DNA from: Streptomyces monomycini
Lineage (GTDB): Bacteria > Actinomycetota > Actinomycetes > Streptomycetales > Streptomycetaceae
Reading direction: 5' to 3'
Assembly: GCF_022271435.1 (NCBI RefSeq)
Contig: NZ_JAFIQY010000024.1
Location: forward strand, 59,813 to 123,812
DNA length: 64,000 bases
Made by a program: the position numbers and the translations under genes. Below are positions 41,397 through 50,168 of this stretch, piece after piece. The notes under the pieces were generated by a model. The model did not search any database. It was not told the DNA's origin and saw only the letters and a program-made list of their open reading frames with translations. Within the stretch, counting starts at the first letter, position 1, and each line of letters begins with the position of its first letter.

Positions 41397-42259
41397 GTGA
41401 CCACCACGCCAGGCGCAGAGTCGGAGCCGCGCCGCGATGACCTCCGTGCCTTCCTGCGGAGCCGCCGGGCCCGGCTGTCGCCGCAGGAGGTGGGTCTGCC
41501 GGCGGGCAGCCGGCGCCGTACTCCCGGACTGCGGCGCGAGGAGGTGGCCTCGCTGGCCGGGGTCGGCCTCACCTGGTACACCTGGCTGGAACAGGGGCGC
41601 CGGATCTCGGTGACGACGAGCATCCTCGACGCGGTCAGCGGCGCCCTGCGTCTGGACCGTACCGAGCAGGCGCACCTCTACCGGCTCGCCGTCACGCCCC
41701 GCCCCGTCAGGCCCCCGCGCCCGACGCTCCGGCCGGCGCCGCGGCCACCGTCCCGGAGCAGGTCGTCCGCCTCGTCGAGGAGTGGCTGCCCAGCCCCGCC
41801 TACGTGCTCGACCGCCACTGGCGCTTCCTGTGCGGGAACGCGGCGGTGCAGCGGGTCTTCGGCTCGGTGCAGGCGCGGCAGAGCTGCCTGGACGGGTTCC
41901 TCGGGGCCGGCGGTCCGCACGACGTCCTGACGGAGTGGGATGCGATGGCCCCGTCGCTGGTGGCGGAGTTCCGCGCCGAGGCGGCCCGTTATCCGGACGA
42001 CCCCGCCTTCGCCGAGATCATCACGAAACTGTCGCGGCGCAGTGCGGAGTTCGCGCGGCTGTGGAGTCTCCATGAGGTCCGGGACACGGCGCTGGGGGTC
42101 AAGGCCGTCCACCATCCGGAGGCCGGGCGGCTGGTGTTCGACCGTACGACGGTCCAGATCGCCGACCACGCCGAGCTGCGCGTCGTCCTGCTCCTTCCCA
42201 CGGCCGGTACCGGCACACGGGAGCGGCTGGACGCACTGGCGCCCGCCGGGTCGGGCTGA
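41397..42259 (+). pseudogene. Frameshifted XRE-family regulator with MmyB-like ligand domain
   Basis: The N-terminal helix-turn-helix starts at GTG 41397 (LRAFLRSRRARLSPQEVGLP, RRTPGLRREEVASLAGVGLTWYTWLEQGR) and runs in one frame to LYRLAVT near 41697. The usual C-terminal MmyB ligand-binding half then continues in another frame (VPEQVVRLVEEWLPSPAYVLDRHWRFLCGN, FARLWSLHEVRD, LVFDRTTVQIADH) to the stop at 42259. The join lies in the C-rich run at about 41690-41712, where one base appears missing. Read together the two halves give about 287 residues, the normal family length. It could be a real mutation or a sequence error. It is divergent from the MFS exporter. Confidence 0.8.
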
Positions 42260-42714
42260 CGGACAGCGGGCGGCAGCGAGAGCAGGACCAGGACCAGGAG
42301 CGGAAACGCGACAGGCCGGGCATGGTGCTGGACCGGTGCGACACCGACCGGCGCCCGGTGGGCAGCGTGTTCCTGAGACCCGGGGTTCCGCCCTTGCCGG
42401 CCGAGCGGCTGCGGGCGCAGCACGCGCCGGTCAACCGGTCCCCGGCGGGTCCACCCGGTTCCCCGACGGCTCCACCCGAGCCGACGCCGGCCGGCTCCTC
42501 CGCCGGGCCGGTTTCGCCCGGGCCGTCAACCCCCGCCCCCGGCACCGCCGTCGCCCCTCGCCCGACGGCGGAAAACGTCCGGCGGCGCGCGTTCCCGCGG
42601 CCGTGCCCGCCGTCCACGCGCGACAGCGCCACGTGCTCCCGCCGTGCTCCCACGGTGGTCGCGCGCAGCGCTACCTGATCAGCGTTCCCCCAGGTCAACC
42701 GGGCCTTGCCGTAC
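42260..42714. other. Gene-free gap between regulator and bldA
   Basis: 455 bp. Frames here translate to Pro/Ala/Arg-rich nonsense without ribosome sites. No repeat or hairpin of note was recognised. Confidence 0.45.
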
Positions 42715-42798
42715 TGTGCCCGGAGCCGGACTTGAACCGGCACGGCCCGAAGGCCAGCGAGGTTTAAGCTCGCCGTGTCTGCATTCCACCATCCGGGC
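42715..42798 (-). tRNA. bldA: tRNA-Leu (anticodon UAA), bldA
   Basis: Minus-strand cloverleaf of 84 nt. Acceptor arms GCCCGGA (42792-42798) and TCCGGGC (42716-42722), discriminator A at 42715, and CCA not encoded. Anticodon stem GCGAG/CTCGC encloses the loop CTTAAAC, with anticodon UAA at 42764-42766. A long variable arm (GGCC-TTC-GGGCC type) and the T-loop GGTTCAAGTCC are as expected of a class II leucine tRNA. It reads the rare UUA codon. In Streptomyces this is bldA, which gates translation of TTA-containing developmental and antibiotic regulators. The ABC transporter pair next door is the neighbour I remember in S. coelicolor, which supports the assignment. Confidence 0.95.
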
Positions 42799-42835
42799 CT
42801 GGGATCCCCCATGCCACCTCAAAGGGGGCAGCACG

Positions 42836-42841
42836 AGCCTA
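42836..42841 (-). promoter_or_regulatory. Probable -10 of bldA (TAGGCT)
   Basis: TAGGCT on the minus strand matches the Streptomyces -10 consensus and would start transcription about 30 nt before the mature tRNA. No good -35 is seen 17-19 bp upstream. Confidence 0.5.
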
Positions 42842-43235
42842 GCCCGCAGTGCCCGCCGAACAGGGGCCCGTCTTCCCGAGGTTGTCTTATTTTATTGGCA
42901 ACTGAGGGGTCATCAGCGGCTGGTACGGGCCTTCGGCACATGCCTGTGGCCCACCCCCGCCGCTCCGGAGCCTGCCGTCGGCCCTGTCCGGATTGACGGA
43001 AACTCGATGCCGTGCGTGCGCCCCCGCGAGCGCCCTTCCGCCCCCTCGGCCCTGTCGTCACCTCTCGGGGTCTCCGTCATACCCAGGGATGACCGCCCGG
43101 GTCCGCGCTACGCCCCAGGGCTCCCCCAGGACGGGCTCAGGGGCTGACGTTGGCGTGCCGGCGCCTCCCCCACGATGGAAAAGGGCGCTTTCACCCGGCC
43201 CCCACGGCCCCGACGTTCGACAGGAGTCCCTTCCC
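42842..43235. other. Intergenic region between bldA and ABC transporter genes
   Basis: About 394 bp. It includes a short AT-rich patch (GTTGTCTTATTTTATTGGCAA, about 42882-42902) that stands out from the surroundings and may belong to a promoter upstream of bldA or of the transporter. No gene is recognised. Confidence 0.45.
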
Positions 43236-44015
43236 GTGACCAGCCCCCACACCGGCGTTCTCACCGCCACCCGCGCCACGGTGGCCGCACGCGCCACGGA
43301 TCTCACCAAGGTCTACGGACAGGGCGAGACCCAGGTGGTCGCGCTGGACCAGGTGTCCGTGGACTTCCGGCAGGCCGAGTTCACCGCGATCATGGGCCCC
43401 TCGGGGTCCGGCAAGTCCACCCTCATGCACTGCATGGCCGGACTGGACGCCATATCCCGCGGCTCGGCCCTGATCGGCAGCACCGAGCTGAACGGTCTGA
43501 AGGACAAGAAGCTCACCCAGCTGCGCCGCGACAAGATCGGCTTCATCTTCCAGGCGTTCAACCTGCTGCCGACGCTGACCGCGCTGGAGAACATCACGCT
43601 GCCGATGGACATCGCGGGCCGCAAGCCCGACCGGCAGTGGCTGGACCAGGTCGTCCAGACCGTCGGCCTGTCCGGGCGGCTCAAGCACCGGCCCGCGCAG
43701 CTCTCCGGCGGCCAGCAGCAGCGCGTCGCGGTGGCCCGCGCGCTGGCCTCCCAGCCCGAGATCATCTTCGCCGACGAGCCGACCGGCAACCTCGACTCCC
43801 GCTCCGGCGCCGAAGTTCTGGGCTTCCTGCGCAACTCCGTACGGGAACTGGGCCAGACCGTGGTGATGGTGACCCACGACCCGGTGGCGGCGGCCTACGC
43901 GGACCGGGTGATCTTCCTCGCCGACGGCCGCATCGTCGACGACATGGCCGACCCGACCGCCGACCGGGTCCTGGAGCGCATGAAGGGCTTCGACGCCAGG
44001 GGCCGCGTCAGCTGA
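43236..44015 (+). CDS. ABC transporter ATP-binding protein (MacB/LolD-like)
   Basis: 259 aa from GTG 43236, with AGGAG 10 nt upstream. Walker A GPSGSGKST, Q-loop FIFQAFNLLPTLTALENITLPM, signature LSGGQQQRVAVARAL, Walker B IIFADEPTGNLD and H-loop VMVTHDP are all intact. FNLLPTLTALENI is typical of the MacB/LolD/FtsE subfamily, which couples ATP hydrolysis to extrusion or mechanotransmission with an FtsX-like permease. The permease gene follows after 46 bp. Confidence 0.95.
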   Translation: MTSPHTGVLTATRATVAARATDLTKVYGQGETQVVALDQVSVDFRQAEFTAIMGPSGSGKSTLMHCMAGLDAISRGSALIGSTELNGLKDKKLTQLRRDKIGFIFQAFNLLPTLTALENITLPMDIAGRKPDRQWLDQVVQTVGLSGRLKHRPAQLSGGQQQRVAVARALASQPEIIFADEPTGNLDSRSGAEVLGFLRNSVRELGQTVVMVTHDPVAAAYADRVIFLADGRIVDDMADPTADRVLERMKGFDARGRVS

Positions 44016-44061
44016 CCGGTAACAGCAGCCAGCTCACCGCCTCACTCCCCCAGGACCCACC

Positions 44062-46602
44062 ATGTTCCGTACCGCCTTGCGCAACGTGCTCGCGCACAAG
44101 GCCCGGCTGCTGATGACCGTCCTCGCCGTCATGCTCGGCGTGGCCTTCGTCTCCGGCACCCTGGTCTTCACCTCCACCCTCTCCGACGCCACGCAGAAGA
44201 GCTCGCAGAAGGGCTTCGACGGCGTCGACGTGGTCGTCCAGCCGCACCGCTCGGACGCCGCCGGCACCCCGCCCGGCAAGGCCCCCGGCCTGAGCCAGGC
44301 ACTGCTCGACAAGGCCGGGAAGGTCCCCGGCGCGGCCGGTGCCACCGGCACCGTCGACGGGTTCACCGCCATCGCCGACAAGAAGGGCAAGCTGGCCGGC
44401 AACGGCACCAGCTCCCGCGGCCGCAACTACTACCCCGGCGCGGACGGCAAGGACGCCCGCTTCCCGATGACGTCCGGTACCGCCCCCAAGGGCGCGCACG
44501 AGATCGCGCTGGACTCCGGGACCGCCGAGAAGACCGGCTACAAGGTCGGCGACACCGTACGGCTGTCCGTCGACGGCCCGGTCCGCGAGGCGAAGGTCTC
44601 CGGCATCTTCACCACCGACGACGGCGCGGTCTCCTCCGGCGGCAGCCTGGCGCTCTTCGACACCGCGACGGCGCAGAAGCTGTTCGCCGCGCCCGGCGAG
44701 TTCAGCGAGATCGACGTCAAGGCCGCGCCCGGCACGTCCCAGGACGCGCTGAAGGCGGCGGTCGACAAGGTGCTGCCGGACACCGCCGAGTCGGTCACCG
44801 GCCAGAAGATGGCCGACGACCAGGCCGAGATGATCGCCAAGAGCATGGACAGCATGAAGACCGGCCTGCTGGTCTTCGCCGGTATCGCGCTGTTCGTCGG
44901 CATCTTCATCATCGCCAACACCTTCACGATGCTGGTCGCCCAGCGCACCAAGGAACTGGCCCTGATGCGCGCGGTCGGCGCCAGCCGCCGCCAGGTCACC
45001 CGCTCGGTGCTGATCGAGGCGTTCGTGGTCGGCGCGGTGGCCGCCGTCACCGGTCTGCTGGCCGGTATCGGCATCGGCGCCGGGCTGCGGGCGCTCACCG
45101 GTGCCCTCGGCGCCGTCCCGGAGGGCCCGCTGGTCGTCGCCCCCTCCACCGTCGTCGTCTCGCTGCTGGTCGGCACCGTGGTCACGGTGCTCGCCGCCTG
45201 GCTGCCGGGCCGCCGCGCCGCGAAGATCCCGCCGGTCGCCGCGATGAACAGCGTGCACGCGGCGGCGACCACGAAGTCCCTGGTGGTGCGCAACGCCATC
45301 GGCGCCGTCCTGGCCGGCGCGGGCATCGCCTGCGTCCTGGGCGCCACCGCGATCGGCGCCGACGGCAAGGGGCTGATGGCACTCGGCGCCGGGCTGCTCC
45401 TGATCGGCGTCTTCGTGCTGACGCCGCTGCTGTCCCGCCCGCTGATCGCGGCCGCCGCGCCCGTCCTCCGCGCATTCGGCATCTCGGGCAAGCTGGCCCG
45501 CCAGAACGCGGTGCGCAACCCGCGCCGTACGGCCGCCACGGCCTCCGCCCTGATGATCGGGCTGACCCTGGTCACCGGCCTGACCGTGATCGCGGGCAGT
45601 GTCCAAAAGGGCGTCGACAAGATGGCGACCGACGCCCTGAAGGCGGACTACGTCGTCGGCATGGCCTCCATGGGGCCGCTCTCCCCCGACGTGGCGGCGA
45701 AGCTGGCGGCCGACCCGCAGGTCACCGCCTCCAGCCCGCTGCGCAACGCCGCCGCCCGGATCGGCGGCGAGACCGAGTCCCTGACCGGGGTCGACGGCAA
45801 GGCGATCGGCGAGCTGACCAACCTGAAGTTCACCGCGGGCTCCTTCGACGGGCTCGGCACGCCGGGCTCCGGCCGCGCGGTCGTCGACAGCGGCACCGCG
45901 AAGCAGCACGGCTGGCAGGTCGGCTCGTCCTTCGAGACGACCTTCGAGGACGGCAGGAAGGGCCGGCTCACCGTCTCCGGTGTCTTCGAGGGCAACGACA
46001 TGCTGCGGGGCATCCTGCTCGACACCTCCGAGCTGGCCCCGCACCAGAAGCACCCCACCGACGCGCAGGTGATGGTCAAGACGAAGGGCGGCGCGAGCGA
46101 GGCCGCCAAGGACGCCCTGACCGAGTCGCTCGGCAAGAACCCGGCGATCGCCGTGCAGGACAAGAAGGACGTGTCCGAGGGCATCGCCCAGATGATCAAC
46201 CTGATGCTGAACATGCTCTACGGGCTGCTCGCCATGGCCGTGGTCGTCGCGGTGCTCGGCGTGGTCAACACCCTGGCCATGTCGGTCTTCGAGCGGTCGC
46301 AGGAGATCGGCATGCTGCGGGCGATCGGCCTGGACCGGGTCGGCATCAAGCGGATGGTGCGGCTGGAGTCGCTGGTGATCGCGCTGTTCGGCGGGGTCCT
46401 CGGCATCGGCCTGGGCGTCTTCTTCGGCTGGGCCGCCGGTGAGCTGATCGGCAGCTCGATGTCCACCTACGAGCTGGTGCTCCCGTGGGGCCGGCTGGGC
46501 ATCTTCCTGGCGCTCGCCGCGGTGGTCGGCATGCTGGCCGCGCTGTGGCCGGCCCGCCGGGCCGCGAAGCTGAACATGCTGGAGGCGATCAAGGCGGAGT
46601 AG
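44062..46602 (+). CDS. ABC transporter permease, FtsX/MacB type
   Basis: 846 aa. Architecture: N-terminal helix (residues 12-34), a large extracytoplasmic domain (35-265, MacB-PCD type), and three helices (about 272-390 with VAQRTKELALMRAVGASRRQV). A linking pair of helices follows (about 410-475), then a second extracytoplasmic domain (about 515-705) and the last FtsX core (about 710-846: YGLLAMAVVVAVLGVVNTLAMSVFERSQEIGMLRAIGL). This is the usual 8-to-10-helix fused form in actinobacteria. It works with the ATPase upstream, perhaps exporting lipids, peptides or lipoproteins. Confidence 0.94.
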   Translation: MFRTALRNVLAHKARLLMTVLAVMLGVAFVSGTLVFTSTLSDATQKSSQKGFDGVDVVVQPHRSDAAGTPPGKAPGLSQALLDKAGKVPGAAGATGTVDGFTAIADKKGKLAGNGTSSRGRNYYPGADGKDARFPMTSGTAPKGAHEIALDSGTAEKTGYKVGDTVRLSVDGPVREAKVSGIFTTDDGAVSSGGSLALFDTATAQKLFAAPGEFSEIDVKAAPGTSQDALKAAVDKVLPDTAESVTGQKMADDQAEMIAKSMDSMKTGLLVFAGIALFVGIFIIANTFTMLVAQRTKELALMRAVGASRRQVTRSVLIEAFVVGAVAAVTGLLAGIGIGAGLRALTGALGAVPEGPLVVAPSTVVVSLLVGTVVTVLAAWLPGRRAAKIPPVAAMNSVHAAATTKSLVVRNAIGAVLAGAGIACVLGATAIGADGKGLMALGAGLLLIGVFVLTPLLSRPLIAAAAPVLRAFGISGKLARQNAVRNPRRTAATASALMIGLTLVTGLTVIAGSVQKGVDKMATDALKADYVVGMASMGPLSPDVAAKLAADPQVTASSPLRNAAARIGGETESLTGVDGKAIGELTNLKFTAGSFDGLGTPGSGRAVVDSGTAKQHGWQVGSSFETTFEDGRKGRLTVSGVFEGNDMLRGILLDTSELAPHQKHPTDAQVMVKTKGGASEAAKDALTESLGKNPAIAVQDKKDVSEGIAQMINLMLNMLYGLLAMAVVVAVLGVVNTLAMSVFERSQEIGMLRAIGLDRVGIKRMVRLESLVIALFGGVLGIGLGVFFGWAAGELIGSSMSTYELVLPWGRLGIFLALAAVVGMLAALWPARRAAKLNMLEAIKAE

Positions 46603-46669
46603 CCACCGCCCGTACGGCAGTACGCCGGTGCCCGTACCGCGCCGCAACGGCACAGGCACCGCACGGCAC

Positions 46670-46714
46670 GACCCCGGTGCCCGGTCCGCTCCCCGCGGAC
46701 CGGGCACCGGGGTC
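46670..46714. terminator. Strong bidirectional hairpin
   Basis: GACCCCGGTGCCCGGTCCGC (46670-46689), TCCCC loop, and its perfect 20-base complement at 46695-46714; the outer GCACGGC/GCCGTGTGC extends pairing. It separates the convergent ABC permease and cyclopropane synthase genes. Confidence 0.92.
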
Positions 46715-46733
46715 GCCGTGTGCCGTACGGGCG

Positions 46734-48044
46734 TCAGCCGCGCCAGTCGCGGCTGCGCAGCGGCAGTCCGGAGGCGCCGGAGTCCGGCGTGCGGACCGCG
46801 AGCACCTGGTTGACCCCGATCCGGTTCTGCTCGAAGGACAGCGCGGAAGCGGCCATGTACAGCCGCCAGACCCGGGCCCGGCCCGGCGTCGTCAGCCGCA
46901 CCGCCTCCTTCCAGTGCGCCTCCAGGTTGGCCACCCAGGCGCGCAGCGTCAGCGCGTAGTGCTCGCGGATCGCCTCCACGTCCCGCACCTCGAACCCGGC
47001 GTCCTCCAGCTGCCCGACGGTGCGGCCGACGGGGGCCAGCTCGCCGTCCGGGAAGACGTACCGGTCGATGAACTCGTCGACGTGGTAGGCGTCCTCGTCC
47101 GCCAGCGGGCGGCGGGCGATCTGGTGGTTGAGCAGCCGGCCGCCGGGCTTGAGGAGGGCGTACAGGTCGGCGGCGTACTCGGCGTAGCGGGCGCGGCCGA
47201 CGTGCTCGGCCATGCCGATCGAGGAGATCGCGTCGAACGGTTCGTCGTGGACCTCGCGGTAGTCCTGGACGCGGATCTCGATCCGGTCGGCGAGGCCCGC
47301 CTCGGCGACGCGCTTGCGTCCGTAGGTGGCCTGCTCCTCGGAGAGGGTGATGCCGACGACCCGGACGCCGTACTCGCGTGCGGCGTGCAGGGCCATCGAG
47401 CCCCAGCCGCAGCCGACGTCCAGCAGCCGCTCGCCCTCCTTCAGACGCAGCTTGCGGCAGATCAGGTCCAGCTTGTCGCGCTGGGCCTCTTCCAGGGTGG
47501 CCTCGGGGCTCTCCCAGTAGGCGCACGAATAGACCATGGACGGGCCGAGCACCAGCTCGTAGAAGTCGTTGCCGACGTCGTAGTGGTGGCTGATGGCCTC
47601 CTTGTCACGGCGCAGCGTGTGCAGCGGGCCGTGGCTCTTGGGGGCCTCCTCGGCCGGCGGCTTGGGCGGTACGGGCAGGCCCGCCAAGGCCACCAGGTCA
47701 CGGACGGCGGCGCGGACCTCCGGCTTGGCCAGGGCCCGCAGGGCGGCGGCACGCTGCGGCTTGTCCGCCGCCGTACCGCGCTCCCACACCATCCCCGACA
47801 ACAGGTCCAGCGCCTCGTACAGATCGCCCTCCACATCGATCTCACCGGCCACCCAAGCGCGCGCGAGCCCCAACTCCCCCGGCTTGAACATGAGGCGGCG
47901 CAGGGCGCGGCGATGGCGGATGACGAGGGTGGGTGCGCCCGGCGGGCCGTACTCGCTGCGGTCCCAGGCGCGGATACGGACCGGGAGCGGGGCTCCCAGC
48001 ACCTCCTCGGCGAGCTTGGAGAGCCGTCCAGCGGCGTCGGCCAT
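46734..48044 (-). CDS. cfa: Cyclopropane-fatty-acyl-phospholipid synthase
   Basis: 436 aa from ATG 48044, with GGAGGTGTGCGAC before it; the frame extends upstream without a site. An N-terminal domain of about 140 residues leads to the CFA synthase methyltransferase core. Markers are ISHHYDVGNDFYELVLGPSMVYSCAYW, SAM motif ERLLDVGCGWGSMALHAARE, GITLSEEQ, the catalytic-site phrase SIGMAEHVG, and YVFPDGELAPVG. It adds a methylene group from SAM to unsaturated membrane fatty acids, usually in stationary phase or under stress. It is flanked by two strong hairpins. Confidence 0.93.
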   Translation of the reverse strand: MADAAGRLSKLAEEVLGAPLPVRIRAWDRSEYGPPGAPTLVIRHRRALRRLMFKPGELGLARAWVAGEIDVEGDLYEALDLLSGMVWERGTAADKPQRAAALRALAKPEVRAAVRDLVALAGLPVPPKPPAEEAPKSHGPLHTLRRDKEAISHHYDVGNDFYELVLGPSMVYSCAYWESPEATLEEAQRDKLDLICRKLRLKEGERLLDVGCGWGSMALHAAREYGVRVVGITLSEEQATYGRKRVAEAGLADRIEIRVQDYREVHDEPFDAISSIGMAEHVGRARYAEYAADLYALLKPGGRLLNHQIARRPLADEDAYHVDEFIDRYVFPDGELAPVGRTVGQLEDAGFEVRDVEAIREHYALTLRAWVANLEAHWKEAVRLTTPGRARVWRLYMAASALSFEQNRIGVNQVLAVRTPDSGASGLPLRSRDWRG

Positions 48045-48174
48045 GTCGCACACCTCCGTGTTCGAGAAGGGCGAAGACAGTTTCACCCACCATGTAAACG
48101 CCGTGCGGGCGCCCGCTAGTCCCGTTCGTTCGTAAGGGAACAGCAAAACGACCACGGTCCGCCACAACGAATAC

Positions 48175-48218
48175 GCCGAAGGGGCGGCCGCACCACGGAT
48201 GGCGGCCGCCCCTTCGGC
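48175..48218. terminator. Terminator of NADH dehydrogenase gene
   Basis: GCCGAAGGGGCGGCCGC (48175-48191), 10-nt loop, and its perfect complement GCGGCCGCCCCTTCGGC (48202-48218), 50 bp after the stop. Confidence 0.9.
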
Positions 48219-48267
48219 GGTGGTGTACGGGTGACGTCCGCTGCCGGACGTCACTCCCGACGGAAGG

Positions 48268-49671
48268 TCAGGAGGCCTTGGCCTCCGCCTTGTCGCCGCT
48301 CTTCGCCTTGTCGTCGGCCGCGGCGGCGGGCGCCGGGGCCGGCTTGGCGGCCTCGTAGAACTCCTCGCGCGGGTTCTCCATGGCGCCGAGCGAGGTGATC
48401 TCGCGCTTGAGGAACATGCCGAGGGTCCAGTCGGCGAAGACACGGATCTTGCGGTTGAAGGTCGGCATCGCCATGCCGTGGTACGCGCGGTGCATGTACC
48501 AGGCCAGCCGGCCCTTCAGCTTGATCTTGGTCTTGCCGAGGACGATCATCGCGACGCCCTTGTGCAGACCGAGGCCCGCGACCGCGCCCTTGTTGGCGTG
48601 GCTGTACTCCTTCTGCGGGAAGCCCCGCATGCCGGAGATCACGTTGTCGCCGAGGACCTTGGCCTGGCGCAGCGCGTGCTGGGCGTTCGGCGGGCACCAG
48701 GCGTTCTCATTGCCCGCCTTGCGGCCGACCAGGTCCGGGACCTGGGCGTTGTCGCCCGCGGCCCAGATGTAGTCGGTGCCCTGCACCTGGAGGGTGGCCT
48801 GGGTGTCCACATGGCCGCGCGGGCCCAGCGGGAGACCGAAGCGGGAGAGCGCCGGGTTCGGCTTGACGCCCGCGGTCCACACGATGGTGTTGGAGTCGAC
48901 CTCCAGGTCGTTGCTCAGCACCACGTGGCCGTCGACGCAGGACTTGGTGCTGGTGCCGAGGTAGACCTCGACCCCGCGGCTCTCCAGGTGCTCCTTGCCG
49001 TAGGCACCGAGCTTGGGACCGACCTCGGGGAGGATCTTGTCGGCGACGTCGACCAGCAGGAAGCGCATGTCTTCGCGCTTGACGTTGTTGTAGTACTTCG
49101 CGGCGTCGCGGGCCATGTCCTCGACCTCGCCGACGGTCTCCGCGCCGGCGAAGCCACCGCCGACGAAGACGAAGGTCAGCGCCTTGCGGCGGACCTCTTC
49201 GTCGGTCGTGGAGTCGGCCTTGTCCAGCTGCTCCAGGACGTGGTTGCGCAGGCCGATGGCCTCCTCGATGCCCTTCATGCCGATGCCGTTCTCGGCGAGG
49301 CCGGGGATCGGGAAGGTACGGGAGACCGCGCCCATCGCGATGACCAGGTAGTCGAAGGGCAGCTCGTACGCCTCGCCGACCAGCGGCGAGATCGTGGCGA
49401 CCTTGCGGTCCTGGTCGATGGTGGTGACGCGGCCGGTGAGGACCTCCGCCTTCGGGAGCACGCGTCGCAGCGGCACCACGACGTGGCGGGGAGAGATGCT
49501 GCCGGCAGCAGCTTCAGGGAGGAAGGGCTGGTACGTCATGTACGAGCGCGGGTCGACGACCGTGACCGTCGCCTCGCCGTACCGCATCTTCTTGAGGATG
49601 CGGCGTGCCGCGTACAAACCTACGTACCCACCGCCTACAACGAGGATCCTGGGACGCTCCGTGGTGCTCAT
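48268..49671 (-). CDS. ndh: Type II NADH dehydrogenase (NAD(P)/FAD-dependent oxidoreductase)
   Basis: 467 aa from ATG 49671. Two dinucleotide-binding motifs: ILVVGGGYVGLYAARRIL for FAD at the N-terminus and TFVFVGGGFAGAETVGEVED for NADH near residue 175. DYIWAAGDNAQVPD is the second FAD contact. The C-terminal amphipathic region (GRLAWYMHRAYHGMAM, FADWTLGMFLKREIT) would bind the membrane face, and a charged Ala/Lys tail ends the protein. It transfers electrons from NADH to menaquinone without pumping protons. No clear ribosome site; GATACT lies about 8 nt upstream of ATG, so the message may be leaderless. Confidence 0.93.
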   Translation of the reverse strand: MSTTERPRILVVGGGYVGLYAARRILKKMRYGEATVTVVDPRSYMTYQPFLPEAAAGSISPRHVVVPLRRVLPKAEVLTGRVTTIDQDRKVATISPLVGEAYELPFDYLVIAMGAVSRTFPIPGLAENGIGMKGIEEAIGLRNHVLEQLDKADSTTDEEVRRKALTFVFVGGGFAGAETVGEVEDMARDAAKYYNNVKREDMRFLLVDVADKILPEVGPKLGAYGKEHLESRGVEVYLGTSTKSCVDGHVVLSNDLEVDSNTIVWTAGVKPNPALSRFGLPLGPRGHVDTQATLQVQGTDYIWAAGDNAQVPDLVGRKAGNENAWCPPNAQHALRQAKVLGDNVISGMRGFPQKEYSHANKGAVAGLGLHKGVAMIVLGKTKIKLKGRLAWYMHRAYHGMAMPTFNRKIRVFADWTLGMFLKREITSLGAMENPREEFYEAAKPAPAPAAAADDKAKSGDKAEAKAS

Positions 49672-49754
49672 GCAATCGAGTATCCACCCCCACTCGGAGC
49701 ACCCCTCGTGAGCCCCTTCACAAGGTTGTGGGAGGGGTCTGCTACACTCCGCCG

Positions 49755-49978
49755 CCCCGTGATCGACGCCATAGCCCCAAGAGGGAACCAAGGCACCTCC
49801 CTGAGCGTTGGACACCCCCGTTGATCAGGGATTGTGCCCTCCAGGACGACTGGACCACCCCGCACGTAAGCATCTCTTTAACACCCCTGAAAACCGCACA
49901 TTCTTGCGGCACCGAGGACCTACGGCCCAAGAAGTAGGGCCCGCTGCCCGGTTTGCACGGTCAGCGAGCCCTTTTTTC
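49755..49978 (+). ncRNA. Candidate structured small RNA with T-tract terminator
   Basis: A 497-bp gap between ndh (minus) and the toxin-antitoxin genes (plus) holds a self-contained transcription unit. A -10 TACACT at 49743-49748 sets the start near 49755. A long imperfect hairpin (49789-49804 with 49825-49840; inner stem TCCCTGA/TCAGGGA, outer GGCAC/GTGCC) follows. The 3' end is a stem GGGCCCGCTG (49937-49946) / CAGCGAGCCC (49962-49971) with six T. Such T-tracts are rare here; the other terminators in this window lack them. No open frame with a ribosome site is present. Boundaries are inferred; class unknown. Confidence 0.55.
49937..49977 (+). terminator. Intrinsic terminator with six-T tract
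   Basis: GGGCCCGCTG and CAGCGAGCCC pair with one mismatch around a 15-nt loop, and TTTTTT follows. It ends the candidate small RNA, about 190 bp before the antitoxin gene. Confidence 0.8.
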
Positions 49979-50140
49979 ATGTGAAGAGTTTCACGAACTT
50001 TCTTCGCGACGCGGGCCCGAGAGCCCCCTGAAGGGACCCTTCCGGCCCTGGACGGGGACACGGAGAGGTGGTCGCGGACTCCGGGACGAACCCTGCCACC
50101 GCCGCCCGAGGCGGAGGATTCGGAGCCGACGTCGCGACGG

Positions 50141-50162
50141 TGTACACGGGCACGCGTACACT
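50141..50162 (+). promoter_or_regulatory. Promoter/operator of toxin-antitoxin operon
   Basis: TGTACA at 50141-50146, inside the palindrome GTGTACAC, is followed 14 bp on by CGTACA. The second copy merges into the -10 TACACT (50157-50162), which ends 6 nt before the ATG, so the message looks leaderless. TGTACA is the known core recognised by YefM-type antitoxins. This fits autoregulation by the encoded Phd/YefM protein. Confidence 0.65.
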
Positions 50163-50168
50163 GAACGC

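Noticed and set aside
41804..42259. Separate 151-aa gene downstream of the XRE gene
   Set aside because: Its product is the normal C-terminal half of the MmyB-type regulator, and conserved sequence continues in its frame upstream of the ATG to the join near 41700; it is one broken gene, not two.
42322..42678. Plus-strand ORF of 118 codons after the frameshifted regulator
   Set aside because: Translation is Pro/Ala/Ser-rich with no domain or ribosome site; long stop-free frames are expected by chance at this GC content.
49937..49977. Terminator of ndh
   Set aside because: It lies upstream of ndh, which reads on the minus strand and has its own hairpin at 48175-48218; the T-tract orientation is plus strand.
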